Assembly (NCBI GenBank): GCA_964482955.1
Contig: CAYZZW010000005.1
Span: forward strand, 1 to 64,000
Source of the DNA: JAPLSN01 sp964482955
GTDB taxonomy: Bacteria; Spirochaetota; Spirochaetia; Treponematales; UBA12059
Reading direction: 5' to 3'
Length of the DNA: 64,000 nt
In this document: positions 50,906 through 59,678 of the stretch, one piece after another
Layout: each line of letters opens with the position of its first letter
Position numbering within the stretch: the stretch's first letter is position 1
Translations under genes and position numbers: made by a program
The notes under the pieces: generated by a model
The model's database searches: none
Told to the model about the DNA's origin: nothing
What the model saw: the letters and a program-made list of their open reading frames with translations, nothing else

Positions 50906-51400
50906 TCAGCCTCGCACCAGCACCACGCCGGCCCCGCGCACGATCCGCGCGAGCGCCTGCTTGATGGCCGGATAGACCGTCGCGGCCGGGGCGTTCCCGG
51001 CGTACTCCGTTTCGATCGGTCCGACCTTCTCCCGGACGACGGCCCCGCCGCGCTCCAAGGCCGCGGAGAGGGCGCCAGACTTCACGAGTTCGACGAGCGC
51101 GGCCTCGCACGTTGCGTGCTTGATCGCAGTCGGAACCAGAACCAGCGGATACCCATCGCGGTCCCACGCCGTCGAGCGAGGCCAGTCGAGCGCCTGGGTC
51201 TCGTTGGACCTGGCGCCCGGCCAGCGTGCGGAGTAAATGCCATCGAGCGCGGACGTGGCGCGGACGAGCGCGGCTTCCTTGGCCGCCGTCAACGCCGCCG
51301 CCCACGCGGTGTTCGCGCGGGCGGCGTGGTACGCGTCGGCCTCGGCCACGGAAACGTAGCTGTCGGACGTCGCGAGCCCGGTCCCGTCCTCGACGATCAT
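50906..51400 (-). CDS. Head-tail connector (DnaT-like/gp6-type) protein
   Basis: 164 residues, IVEDGTGLATSDSYVSVAEA then DAYHAARANTAWAAALTAAK. This is the start typical of the group often labelled DnaT-like ssDNA-binding in phages, which in this gene position is the head-completion/connector protein. LVRATSALDGIYSARWPGAR and QALDWPRS follow the family pattern. A true DnaT function is unlikely. Confidence 0.8.
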   Translation of the reverse strand: MIVEDGTGLATSDSYVSVAEADAYHAARANTAWAAALTAAKEAALVRATSALDGIYSARWPGARSNETQALDWPRSTAWDRDGYPLVLVPTAIKHATCEAALVELVKSGALSAALERGGAVVREKVGPIETEYAGNAPAATVYPAIKQALARIVRGAGVVLVRG

Positions 51401-51700
51401 TTACGCGCCCTTCCCCATCTCGGCGATGTACTCGACGAGCTCGTCGTCGGTGTAGCCTTTCAGCTCTTCCTCGGTCCCGAGGTTGAGCTTGAGCGCCTGC
51501 CTGACGAGTTCTTCCCGGGTGGGCTCGGGCTTCTTCTTGGTTTCCTTCGTCGGTTCGCCGACAACGCCGGAGGCGAAGCCTTTCAGGGCTTCGAATTCCT
51601 CGCGGGTGGCCGGCTGGTAGATACCGCGCATGTAGCTCTTTTTGAGCTTTTCGCACCATCCGGATTCCTCGAACCTGAGCGCCGGGAGCTTTTCCGCCAT
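51401..51700 (-). CDS. Small head-region protein
   Basis: 99 residues, charged, with a central helical Lys/Glu/Thr-rich segment and a C-terminal NLGTEEELKGYTDDELVEYI helix pair like those in phage head-fibre or Rho-N-like helices. It lies between capsid and connector genes. Function unknown. Confidence 0.65.
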   Translation of the reverse strand: MAEKLPALRFEESGWCEKLKKSYMRGIYQPATREEFEALKGFASGVVGEPTKETKKKPEPTREELVRQALKLNLGTEEELKGYTDDELVEYIAEMGKGA

Positions 51701-51753
51701 CGCTGCTTTCTCCTTTTGGAAACGGGCGGGGCTTCGCTGCCCCGCCCGAAGGC

Positions 51754-52941
51754 TCAGACGAGCCCGTAGATTTCGAGGTGGGAGTAACCCACGTTCTCGA
51801 CCAGGAAGCCGACGGAGCCCTGGATCGACTCGCGCTTCTCGCGCGAGGAGAGCGCCGGCTCTTCGACGGTCGTGAGCGCGTCGCCGTCGAGCCAGCCCTT
51901 CTTGAGCTCGCCCTTCGTGACGACCGCGATCTTGTCGTTCGGCATGTCGGCATCGATGAGGAGATCGAGGCGCACGCCGTTGTAGTCGTAGTGATCCACC
52001 GACCGGCCGGCGCCCGTGTCGAGGCGCTCGGTCTGGATGGTCACGTCCTTGCTCGCGCCGGTGAAGCCGAGGAACTTGTTCGCGTTGTAGAGATTGAGGA
52101 CGATGGTGTCCGGCGAACCGACCCCGAACACGCTGTCGAGCGCCGCGCGGAGCTTCGTCTCGTCGATGGCGGCCGAGCTGGCGTTGTAGCGGAGGATCGG
52201 CCGGGTGGCGCCCGCGGTGTCTTCGAGCTGGGCGAGCAGGCCCGCCGACATGTACGGGGTGCCGCCGTCGGCGCCGAGCTGTTTCACGCCGAGCACGGCC
52301 ATGGTGGACAGCATCTCGGCGACGCGGATCGCGGCTTCCTGGCGGAGGATCGCGACGATGTTCTCGGTGGAGAGACCCTTGCGGATGAGCTCGGCGCCCT
52401 TCTTCCAGTCAAGCAGCTCGTACACGGTCTGGACGTAGTTCGTGTACTTGAGGGTGGTTTCGGTCGCGCCCTGGGCGTTCTTGAGGTCCTCGTCGCGGCC
52501 GGCGAAGCCGAGCACGCTGAAGGCCGCGCCGGTCGAATGCGTGGCCGCGGTCGTGCCGCCGGCGCCGCGCGCGAAGACGTCGATCGTGTTGCCCGACTTG
52601 TCGACGGACTTCACGATCATGACTTCGCTGTCGACCTTGAGCACGTGGCCGACGGAGAGGCCGGCGATGGAATCGGCGGGAATCGGGAGCGCGGTCGTGT
52701 CGGAGGTGGAACCCCAGTCGGTGCCGGAGCCCGCCGTGCCGATGACGCCGGCGCGGGTGTTCTTCGAACGGGAGTAGACCTCGAACGCTTTCTCCTTGAT
52801 CGGGACCATGGGCGCGCCCATGAGCTGGTAGATCGCGCCCTTAAAGCGCGGGAGCTTGATCGTCTTGGCGAGCGCCGCGATGATCGGAGACGCGATGGAT
52901 TCCGCGTCGGAGAATTCGGAAACAGCACCGAAATTGAACAT
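51754..52941 (-). CDS. Major capsid protein (SU10-like, DUF5309)
   Basis: 395 residues. AIYQLMGAPMVPIKEKAFEV, ARGAGGTTAATHSTGAAF, NYVQTVYELLDWKKGAELIR and FLVENVGYSHLEIYGLV fit the SU10 major capsid group, which has an HK97 fold with an inserted beta domain (about residues 65-140). It follows the scaffold gene after 42 bases and is preceded by GGAG. It is the most abundant head component. Confidence 0.9.
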   Translation of the reverse strand: MFNFGAVSEFSDAESIASPIIAALAKTIKLPRFKGAIYQLMGAPMVPIKEKAFEVYSRSKNTRAGVIGTAGSGTDWGSTSDTTALPIPADSIAGLSVGHVLKVDSEVMIVKSVDKSGNTIDVFARGAGGTTAATHSTGAAFSVLGFAGRDEDLKNAQGATETTLKYTNYVQTVYELLDWKKGAELIRKGLSTENIVAILRQEAAIRVAEMLSTMAVLGVKQLGADGGTPYMSAGLLAQLEDTAGATRPILRYNASSAAIDETKLRAALDSVFGVGSPDTIVLNLYNANKFLGFTGASKDVTIQTERLDTGAGRSVDHYDYNGVRLDLLIDADMPNDKIAVVTKGELKKGWLDGDALTTVEEPALSSREKRESIQGSVGFLVENVGYSHLEIYGLV

Positions 52942-52983
52942 GGCTTCTCCTATACGCCTGACGGCGTGTGCCGGATGACGGCT

Positions 52984-53685
52984 TTACGGCTTCGTCACCT
53001 CGGGATTCCCGGCGAGCACGACAAGCTCGCGGGATTCGGCCGGGGTGAGATCCTCGGGCTTCTTGGTGTTCAGCTCCGCGTACCGCGCTTTCGGCCCGGT
53101 CGCGGTCTTCGCGCTCCCGCCGCCCGCCCCGCTTCCGGAGTCGGTATTGGCCGGGATGAACGCCTTCCCTTCGTCGCTCGTGGCGAAATGCTTCTCCACG
53201 TAGTCTTCGAGCGAAAGCTCTTCGGCCTTCCCGTCCTTCTGCAGGGAGGCGATCGCGCGACGCGCGTCGCCTTCGGTCTTCACGGACAGGACGCCCTTCT
53301 CGCGGAGCAGGGCGCGGGCCGCGGGGAGCAGCTCTTTCTTGACGCCGGCCTTCGTGAGCGCGTCGGTGAGCCGGTTCTCGACCAGCTCCCGGTGCGACGT
53401 GGCGATCTCCTTCTCGGCTGCCGTCTTGTACTCGTCGCGCTCCTTGGTCAGCGTCTTCACGTTCTTCTGCATGTCGGTCAGGGCGGTCTTGAGCTCGTCG
53501 CGCTCGTGTTCGAGCCGGGTGAAATCCTCCGGCTTGATGCCGTCCTTTTCGCGGAGGCTCGTTTTGAGCGCCTTGATGTCGGTGTCGTAGCCGTCGAGCT
53601 GCCTGTCGAGCGCGTCGAAAATGGGCTCGGCGTCTTTCTTCTTGTCTTCCGCGATGAGCGCGGCAAGCTGATCCCTGAACTTCAT
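52984..53685 (-). CDS. Head scaffolding protein
   Basis: 233 residues. The first ~110 are a charged coiled coil (DQLAALIAEDKKKDAEPIFD, then ERDELKTALTDMQKNVKTLT), typical of scaffolds. A middle region with LLPAARALLREKGVLSVKTE and a Gly/Ser-rich linker (DSGSGAGGGSAKT) precede a C-terminal helix that could bind the capsid protein. No protease motif is seen. It lies directly upstream of the capsid gene. Confidence 0.82.
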   Translation of the reverse strand: MKFRDQLAALIAEDKKKDAEPIFDALDRQLDGYDTDIKALKTSLREKDGIKPEDFTRLEHERDELKTALTDMQKNVKTLTKERDEYKTAAEKEIATSHRELVENRLTDALTKAGVKKELLPAARALLREKGVLSVKTEGDARRAIASLQKDGKAEELSLEDYVEKHFATSDEGKAFIPANTDSGSGAGGGSAKTATGPKARYAELNTKKPEDLTPAESRELVVLAGNPEVTKP

Positions 53686-53770
53686 GCACGACCTCCGGGG
53701 ATGCCCCCCGATTTGGTTTGCGCCCGGCTGGGCGTTCCCGCGGTTGCGGCTTCCTTCCGGCCGGCTGGCC

Positions 53771-53903
53771 GGGAAAACAGAAAGGGCGCACCCGCCGCGC
53801 CGGTTTCCCGGTACGGTAGATGCGCCCTCTTTCGAGTTGCGTTTCGGGGTTTCCCCCTACAGGCTGTCAAACTTCACAATATCCCTATGCCTTTTTTTGT
53901 CAA
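53771..53903 (-). promoter_or_regulatory. Promoter and structured leader of the scaffold/capsid genes
   Basis: On the minus strand TTGACA (53898-53903) and TATTGT (53876-53881) stand 16 bases apart. The leader then forms GGGG/CCCC, and AGGGCGCA paired with TGCGCCCT (about 53783-53828) around an inner CCGG hairpin, followed by TTTCTGTTTT. Further GC hairpins lie before the GGAGG of the scaffold gene. It looks like a promoter followed by a terminator or attenuator. Confidence 0.5.
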
Positions 53904-53915
53904 TATGAAGTGTTT

Positions 53916-54071
53916 TTATGTACATTCGACCTTTTCGCCGACGTGCAAGTAGACCCACGTCGGCTTTCCGCGTTCGACCATGATTTCGATTTTCCCGTTG
54001 CCGCCCTGGCGCCGGATCTCTTCGATGCGTCGTTCGACGGCTTCAAGGGCTTTCCGGTCTTCGATCTTCAA
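53916..54071 (-). CDS. Small phage protein (TTG start)
   Basis: 51 residues: helix LKIEDRKALEAVERRIEEIR followed by a beta segment KIEIMVERGKPTWVYLHVGE. The TTG at 54069-54071 overlaps the previous stop as TTGA and lies 7 bases after GGAGG. Function unknown; similar tiny genes often lie between MuF and scaffold genes. Confidence 0.65.
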   Translation of the reverse strand: MKIEDRKALEAVERRIEEIRRQGGNGKIEIMVERGKPTWVYLHVGEKVECT

Positions 54072-54223
54072 TCCTGGGCCTCCGCCTCGTCATCTTCTGC
54101 TGCGGCTTCCTTGAGGGTTTGAATCGCGAATTTATTTTCTCCCGACGGTCCATAGACATCGGAAAAAACAACAGGCTTCAATTCTGGCAAGACAATCGGT
54201 TTGTCTTTTTTAGGCGTTGCCAC
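54068..54223 (-). CDS. Small phage protein (GTG start)
   Basis: 51 residues from GTG at 54221-54223, ATPKKDKPIVLPELKPVVFS with an acidic C-terminus EAAAEDDEAEAQD. GGAGG lies 9 bases upstream of the start, and the reading overlaps the end of the MuF gene by 14 bases. Function unknown. Confidence 0.6.
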   Translation of the reverse strand: MATPKKDKPIVLPELKPVVFSDVYGPSGENKFAIQTLKEAAAEDDEAEAQD

Positions 54224-56093
54224 TGTTCTTTCCCTCCATGTGTTCAAGATAAAGCTCTTCGATCCACTTGCCCAGAGCCATAGCTATGGGCCTGGGTTTC
54301 GGATTGTTGCAGTATTCCGACCATGCTTCGGCGAGAAATTCCCTTTGGCTTTTCAGCGCATATCGGGAAAGCCCTGATTCGATTGAGTAATATAGATCTC
54401 GGACGCTATGATTATTTAATCCCGTTTTCTGCAATAGCAACGCGTTCTGTGATGGATATTTTAACAAGTAATCGAGCCTATGCCCGAGTTCATGGTCAAT
54501 AATACCTTTCACCGTTCCGCATTTCGGAGGGTGGAATCCCGATTCAACATCCCAGTCAAGCATCGATCGTAGGTTCTTTGGATCCTTCATCGCGTAATCA
54601 TTCAGTACGATTCCGTGTATCTTGTAACCGTCGACCGATCCCGCATACGCGGTCCGCGGCATTTGCCAGCATTCTTTCCGCGCAACCTTGATTGCTTCTT
54701 TGCGGAGACTTTGGCCATCGATGTCGGGATTAATGCGACGAAGTTCTGTGAATACTTCTTTCGACCTCGTGTCGATGTACCATTCTCGGAGAGCCTTGCT
54801 TGATCCTAGCAGTTGGTTAACCTTGCGAAGTTCCGGATACTTTTTCTGAGCTTCCCAAATTGTCTCATTGACAGAATTCGCGATCTCGACTGGTATCTTG
54901 CCATACAATACAGTTTCAGCGAGATCATGTTCCCGCGCCCATTGTTCTGCTTCACGCGTGGTTTTCGCGGGCACGAATCCATCAGCCCTCCGTATCGGCC
55001 CCTGAGGCTCGATCCTTCCCACGACACGAGATTTGAATTCATCGAGCGGTATCACTTTTCCGTCACGCACCATGTCCTTGAGCGCCATACCGTCCCGGAA
55101 CATTTTTCCACGCGACGGTCCGAGGAGCGCGTCCTGTCGCGCGGGCGACATCTTCCGAAGCCGCGACTCGTACGTCTCGTACTCCGGCACTTGTCCATCC
55201 ATGCTTGCGCGAGTCCCGGGTGGAACTTCATCCATATCGATTCCGAGCTCGCGAAAGGATTTGAGAACCGGGATATAGACACCGCGGCATGAAAAATGAG
55301 CGGGGAGCGCCGGCCGCGGTTCGCCGTGCTTGTACACGTGCCCGTCATCAGCGCCGCACACAAGACATGTATCACCATCGAGTGTTTCGACGCGCTGGAA
55401 CCCCTTGATGATGTCTGCGTTGTCTTCGTAGAAGGATTCGCGCGCCTGGTTGACAACATGCATGTAGGCGGTCCGAGCGAGCGCTTCGGCCTGGCGGGTC
55501 GAGGCATTCATGACACCACCCTCGTAGACGCCGGAGACATAGTGCTTCTTCCCATCCACGCCCTTCACCCACCGAGCCGGCTTCACAACACGGCCGCGGA
55601 TTCTTCGCACCATCTGCTCTATCGTTTCGCCTTCGAGTATCCCGAGCTGAAGCGCTTCGGTGACAGATTTCGATGAGGCTACCCCGAGCGCTTGGCAGAG
55701 TTGATCGAGGGTCGAACCTTCGGCAGCAGGCAAGTCACGAATCATCGCGGCTATGACTTCCGGTGTTGGAGTTGTCGTTGAGATACCGATGAGCATGTCC
55801 GCTATTTCGGACGACAGCGCTTGTATTTCCTCGCCGACCAGATCGTCGATTTTCGCATCGATGCGATTCCCGATCTTTTTGATCGCTTCTTCGTAGATTG
55901 CGTCGATGTCCGCTTTCATGCCGGCAAGCCATTCCTTCGTCCACACCCCGTTTGCCTTCGCGATCTTGCCGATGATCTCGTCGTTCGCCTTTTCGAGAAT
56001 GCCGAGAAATCCTTTGAGCTCTTCCTGCGTCAGTCGTTCGAGATACTCACCCCGTTCGAGAAGGGATTCGAGGATCTTCGACGCTGCGTTCAC
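54210..56093 (-). CDS. MuF-type minor head protein fused to a zincin-like domain
   Basis: 627 residues. The N-terminal helical part (1-110) precedes the SPP1 gp7/Mu F head-morphogenesis domain. That domain (about 195-280) has EALARTAYMHVVNQARESFY, LDGDTCLVCGADDGHVYK and LPAHFSCRG. After a linker the C-terminal ~250 residues carry IIDHELGHRLDYLL near residue 533. This is an HExxH zinc-peptidase motif (HELGH), with a downstream Glu in EFLAEAWSEY as possible third ligand. MuF proteins with C-terminal effector domains are known; here the cargo would be a metallopeptidase delivered with the DNA. It overlaps the portal gene by 4 bases. Confidence 0.85.
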   Translation of the reverse strand: MNAASKILESLLERGEYLERLTQEELKGFLGILEKANDEIIGKIAKANGVWTKEWLAGMKADIDAIYEEAIKKIGNRIDAKIDDLVGEEIQALSSEIADMLIGISTTTPTPEVIAAMIRDLPAAEGSTLDQLCQALGVASSKSVTEALQLGILEGETIEQMVRRIRGRVVKPARWVKGVDGKKHYVSGVYEGGVMNASTRQAEALARTAYMHVVNQARESFYEDNADIIKGFQRVETLDGDTCLVCGADDGHVYKHGEPRPALPAHFSCRGVYIPVLKSFRELGIDMDEVPPGTRASMDGQVPEYETYESRLRKMSPARQDALLGPSRGKMFRDGMALKDMVRDGKVIPLDEFKSRVVGRIEPQGPIRRADGFVPAKTTREAEQWAREHDLAETVLYGKIPVEIANSVNETIWEAQKKYPELRKVNQLLGSSKALREWYIDTRSKEVFTELRRINPDIDGQSLRKEAIKVARKECWQMPRTAYAGSVDGYKIHGIVLNDYAMKDPKNLRSMLDWDVESGFHPPKCGTVKGIIDHELGHRLDYLLKYPSQNALLLQKTGLNNHSVRDLYYSIESGLSRYALKSQREFLAEAWSEYCNNPKPRPIAMALGKWIEELYLEHMEGKNSGNA

Positions 56094-57550
56094 GCGACCG
56101 GTTCCTTATTGAGCGAGCGAACCGCCGCTGAGAGACTCGCTTCAGCCGCGGCATCTTTCTGGTTCTCGGCCGCTTCAAGATCGGCTTCGATGTCCTCGTC
56201 GGTTCGCTCGGGCTTGATGATTCCAACTTCCCGGAGGCGAGCGTTGAAGTCGCGCTGAGCGATCTTCCCGCTGATGACGCCTTCGAGAAGCGCAGAAATC
56301 TCGGACGCATCGGCGCCGGTCGCTACATAGTTCGTGTTGAGTTCCACCGTGACGGGCGTCTCAGATCCCATCCAGCGAGCCACGAACGAAAGCGCTTGCG
56401 CGGCGATCCGAGCAACTGCCTTCGCGATATCGGCCAGGGTAGCATTCTCTCCGGACGCACGAATCCTGGCAGTCTCGGCGGTTTCAGCCGAACGCTTTTC
56501 GTCGACCAACATCCTCGTGCCGAGCTTCGCCATCATCGCCTCTTTCTGGACGAGCGCGTTTTCGAGCGGCACAATACCTTGCCCGGTGTACTCGAGATAC
56601 CCGACGTTCGCATCGGCGTTGGTCGACTGGATACCGTTCAGTCCTCCGAGCACAATGCTCTCAGCTTCTTCTTCAGTGAATCCGAGGAAATACGGCGTCG
56701 GCACTGAACACGTGAACCGAGCGTGTTCAAGATCGACGCTCGTCTGGTAATGCGAGCGCGCGACTTCCACGATGTCGCCAAGCGGGCTTTTCTCAGGATC
56801 CGGACGGCCGCCCCGGGGATCGAAAAAGAAAAAAGGAATTTCGCGAATAGGCTCGTTTTTCAGGCGCGGCGTCACCTCCGGATCGGGGACGTACTCGCTC
56901 TGCTCATCGGCTCGGTTCCAGATCCGGACGGTATAGATACCGGCCTCGTCGAGGAACAGTTCTCGATAGCGCGTCTGAGCCTTGCCGTCTTTGATATAGG
57001 ACTCGCGGAGCACCACGCGCCCGAGCTTCCAACGGGTTCCGATCCTTACGATCGACCAGTTGATGATGTTCTCGTTCTTGTACGGCACGAGATACGGTCT
57101 GATCCCTTCGCGCTCGGCGTCGAGCTTCGAAGCATTCGGCGCCGGTTCGGGGCGATCCACGAGCCATCCATACCGCGCGGTCGCAAGCACTTCTTCGATC
57201 GTTTCTTCGAACAGCTCGACGAGCGGCGTCCCCTGCAGATCGGCGTCTTCACGGAGCACTTCCGCGGTGCCGAGATCGACGACCGGGTCACGTTCGAAGA
57301 TGAGTCCGAGAAACCCGTCGCGTGTCCTTCCTACGGCGTTGTAGTAAAGCCCGCGCCGCAGATAGGCCGCGTACGCATCGTTATCCTGCTTCTTGAGCCT
57401 CGGGATATACGCCTTGTCCGCAGCGCCCTCCACGGCGAAATCGTGCGACCGCAGCGCTTCAGCGCCTTCGAGGAAATCGCGGACTTGGGAATACTGCGAA
57501 AGACGCGCCGAAAGAAGCGGATTGACGGTATCGATTTTCTGCGACATCAC
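56090..57550 (-). CDS. Portal protein (DUF4055)
   Basis: 486 residues. AYAAYLRRGLYYNAVGRTRD, GLIFERDPVVDLG, EIPFFFFDPRGG and RSAETAETARIRASGENATL are DUF4055 portal segments. The portal is the dodecameric ring at the capsid vertex through which DNA passes. It overlaps terL by 4 bases and MuF by 4 bases, giving the standard terL-portal-MuF order. Confidence 0.92.
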   Translation of the reverse strand: MMSQKIDTVNPLLSARLSQYSQVRDFLEGAEALRSHDFAVEGAADKAYIPRLKKQDNDAYAAYLRRGLYYNAVGRTRDGFLGLIFERDPVVDLGTAEVLREDADLQGTPLVELFEETIEEVLATARYGWLVDRPEPAPNASKLDAEREGIRPYLVPYKNENIINWSIVRIGTRWKLGRVVLRESYIKDGKAQTRYRELFLDEAGIYTVRIWNRADEQSEYVPDPEVTPRLKNEPIREIPFFFFDPRGGRPDPEKSPLGDIVEVARSHYQTSVDLEHARFTCSVPTPYFLGFTEEEAESIVLGGLNGIQSTNADANVGYLEYTGQGIVPLENALVQKEAMMAKLGTRMLVDEKRSAETAETARIRASGENATLADIAKAVARIAAQALSFVARWMGSETPVTVELNTNYVATGADASEISALLEGVISGKIAQRDFNARLREVGIIKPERTDEDIEADLEAAENQKDAAAEASLSAAVRSLNKEPVA

Positions 57551-59016
57551 GAAGCTCCTAATTTGATGGCCTTGGCGACATGGCGAGTCGCGGTCAAGCG
57601 ATACCGCGCGTCGTCGTACGCGTGATCCTCAGCAGCAGTGTCCACGTCGTCGGGATTCCGTTCGTCGCGAGGAAGAACTGGCACTGTTCGAATGAAACCA
57701 TGTGCGCACGTTTCGAAGATGAACAACCCGGGCTCTTCCATGCGCTCGGCGAGCGATGCTTTCAGCATGCGCCGCATGACTGCGAGGCCGTTCTTTCTTG
57801 ACCCAGGCGACTTGTCCGCGGTCGTGAACACGCCACGATGCCCGAATCCTTTTTCGATGCCACGAGCGATTGACTCTTTCCCGGGATCGGCATCGAAAAT
57901 GCTTGAATCAGCCGGCCCGGGAAGGATCGCGCGAAGGCCGAGTCGATCCTTGAGAGCAGCTTCACGCTCGGTGATGCCACGGCCGATCTCGACGTCTTCG
58001 AGCTTTACGCCTTCGTTCGGCTGCCCGTTCCAGCCATACCATTCGCCTATCCGGAACAGCGTCCCGCGCGGCCACGCTTTGCGCGTTCCGTCCGCGAGCG
58101 TTGCGAAAGTACCGTCCGACTCGGCCCACCACCCGACGGAGAACGGCTTCGACGATCCCCAGTCGAACGAGCGGTCGACGCGCCAAGATTCCGGAATTCT
58201 GAAGGGGCGGACGACGTGGCACCCGCGGTCCCACACGTCATCGAGGGCGCCGCCTGAGACGATGTCCCAATCGCCTTGGCGCATCGCGCGGACGAGTGCG
58301 GCGTTGCCGAGTCCCTCAAGACGATCCTCGTAGGTCGGATCGGCTTCTTGGAGTTTTGGATTGTCTTCGAGCCTTGCGGGAATATATCCGCGGATCATGC
58401 CGCCTTCGGACTTCGACATGCGGCGAAGCCCCGGGCCGCGGTCGACCCAGCCAGCTTTGACCCAGTTGTGGCCGACCCCGCCCGGGTTCGCGCCGGCCAA
58501 CGCGCGAGGAAACAGATCCCAGTCGTTCATGCGCCCATCAACCCCGACATGGCCGGCGCGGTACGCATCGGGAAGTGTGATCCCGACCATGCGCACGCGG
58601 CCGCGGAGGTACGCGTACATGTCCTTCGGCCACTGCGTCAGCTCGTCGATCATGAGGACATGGATCTCCGCGCCCTGGTAGGACAGCACGTCCTTCGCGT
58701 ACTGGCAGTGCCGGAGATAGATTTTCGAGCCGTTCGCGAAGCGGATGTCCTTGTCGACGATCTTGCATGCGCCTGAGTTGATGAGCTCAGCCAGGAGTAC
58801 CGGAAACCCGGACGGGCCCTCCATGTGATTTTGCCAGAGATCTGGATAGGTGCGCCGGAAGATGTAGACCTGCAGTCCGGGGATAGCACGGCACCACGAG
58901 ATCGCGGCGACACGCATCAGGTGTGACTTGCCGCCGCCGGCCGCACCGCCATACAACATTTCCGTGGCGCGCGAGAGATACGCCCGCGTCTGCTTCGGCT
59001 GCAGTTCGAGCGTCAT
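57547..59016 (-). CDS. Terminase large subunit
   Basis: 489 residues. ATPase domain: Walker A YGGAAGGGKSHLM (about residues 22-34), IFRRTYPDLW, Walker B EIHVLMIDELTQWP. The nuclease domain has RSFDWGSSKP with its first acidic residue, an Asp in GPADSSIFD, and a last acidic pair in EDHAYDDARYRL. It packages phage DNA into the procapsid. It overlaps terS by 4 bases. Confidence 0.95.
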   Translation of the reverse strand: MTLELQPKQTRAYLSRATEMLYGGAAGGGKSHLMRVAAISWCRAIPGLQVYIFRRTYPDLWQNHMEGPSGFPVLLAELINSGACKIVDKDIRFANGSKIYLRHCQYAKDVLSYQGAEIHVLMIDELTQWPKDMYAYLRGRVRMVGITLPDAYRAGHVGVDGRMNDWDLFPRALAGANPGGVGHNWVKAGWVDRGPGLRRMSKSEGGMIRGYIPARLEDNPKLQEADPTYEDRLEGLGNAALVRAMRQGDWDIVSGGALDDVWDRGCHVVRPFRIPESWRVDRSFDWGSSKPFSVGWWAESDGTFATLADGTRKAWPRGTLFRIGEWYGWNGQPNEGVKLEDVEIGRGITEREAALKDRLGLRAILPGPADSSIFDADPGKESIARGIEKGFGHRGVFTTADKSPGSRKNGLAVMRRMLKASLAERMEEPGLFIFETCAHGFIRTVPVLPRDERNPDDVDTAAEDHAYDDARYRLTATRHVAKAIKLGAS

Positions 59017-59486
59017 TCGACGAGCTCCTCAGGCGGGAGATCCTTCGCGCCGAGCAGGTTCAGCGTGAGCCCTTCTGCCGGACGGTTGTTGAGATTGATC
59101 TCGTGTGCGGCGTTGTGCCCCAGAACGTCTTGGAGCATTTGCGCAGCCTTCACCTGCGTCTGGCCGTCGTCGTACGTGACCGTCTGTCCGTTCGGGCTGA
59201 TGTACGTGCGCTGGACCTGCAGTAGCCGATCGATCTCCCGAGCAAGCCGGATGTCGTCGAGCCCGCGGGCTTCGAGGATCGCCCGGAAGTCGCCGGACTC
59301 ACGAATGCGCTTGAGGGCCTGGGATCCCTTCGTCGACGCGGTTTCTCTCGTGCAGGGGCGCCCGGCATCCTGACAAAGCGTGAACCAAGCTTCCGTCGCG
59401 TTGAAACCGTTCGCGAAATACAGGGCCAAGAACTGGCGGTCCCTATTCGCAAGCGGTTTACCGTTCCCCACCGGAGCGAGCGCCAT
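59013..59486 (-). CDS. Terminase small subunit
   Basis: 157 residues from the ATG at 59484-59486, 5 bases after GGGAG. ANRDRQFLALYFANGFNATE is the helix-turn-helix start of the terminase_2 family, with AWFTLCQDAGRPCTRETAST and GSQALKRI following. A C-terminal tail includes QTQVKAAQMLQDVLGHNA. It recognises the packaging site, likely in or near the structured DNA just upstream. Confidence 0.88.
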   Translation of the reverse strand: MALAPVGNGKPLANRDRQFLALYFANGFNATEAWFTLCQDAGRPCTRETASTKGSQALKRIRESGDFRAILEARGLDDIRLAREIDRLLQVQRTYISPNGQTVTYDDGQTQVKAAQMLQDVLGHNAAHEINLNNRPAEGLTLNLLGAKDLPPEELVE

Positions 59487-59497
59487 TTTTTCTCCCA

Positions 59498-59593
59498 GGC
59501 CAAACAAAAAGGCCGTCCGAGCGTTGCGATACCGCGCCGCATTTTGCGGGCGATAAACACCGGAAACTCCGGTGGCACACTCGGACGACCTTT
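59498..59593 (-). terminator. Long-stem terminator in the terS leader
   Basis: On the minus strand AAAGGTCGTCCGAG (59580-59593) pairs with CTCGGACGGCCTTT (59508-59521) with one G-T pair, then TTTTTGTTTG follows. The 58-base loop holds two smaller hairpins (ACCGGA/TCCGGT and CCGC/GCGG). It stands between a strong promoter and the terS start, so it would stop transcription of the late genes unless overridden. Alternatively it may be the packaging site. Confidence 0.65.
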
Positions 59594-59634
59594 CGGGCTG
59601 GGAACCCGTGCTGCTGGGAATCAGCGGGAAGTCC

Positions 59635-59670
59635 TACGCGGAATATAGGCGCGGAAATCGAGTTCGTCAA
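59635..59670 (-). promoter_or_regulatory. Late promoter upstream of terS
   Basis: On the minus strand TTGACG (59665-59670) and TATATT (59642-59647) are separated by 17 bases, each matching the sigma70 consensus at five of six positions. It lies directly after the replication gene and starts about 40 bases before the terminator hairpin. Confidence 0.7.
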
Positions 59671-59678
59671 CTACGAAA

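Noticed and set aside
59508..59593. Hammerhead or other self-cleaving ribozyme in the terS leader
   Set aside because: The CTGATGA core of hammerheads is absent on both strands; stem plus T tract is explained by a terminator.
53779..59593. The scaffold-leader hairpin and the terS-leader hairpin as copies of one RNA element
   Set aside because: Both contain an inner CCGG hairpin, but the GGAAAC-like loop is on opposite strands and the outer stems differ, so shared ancestry is not supported.
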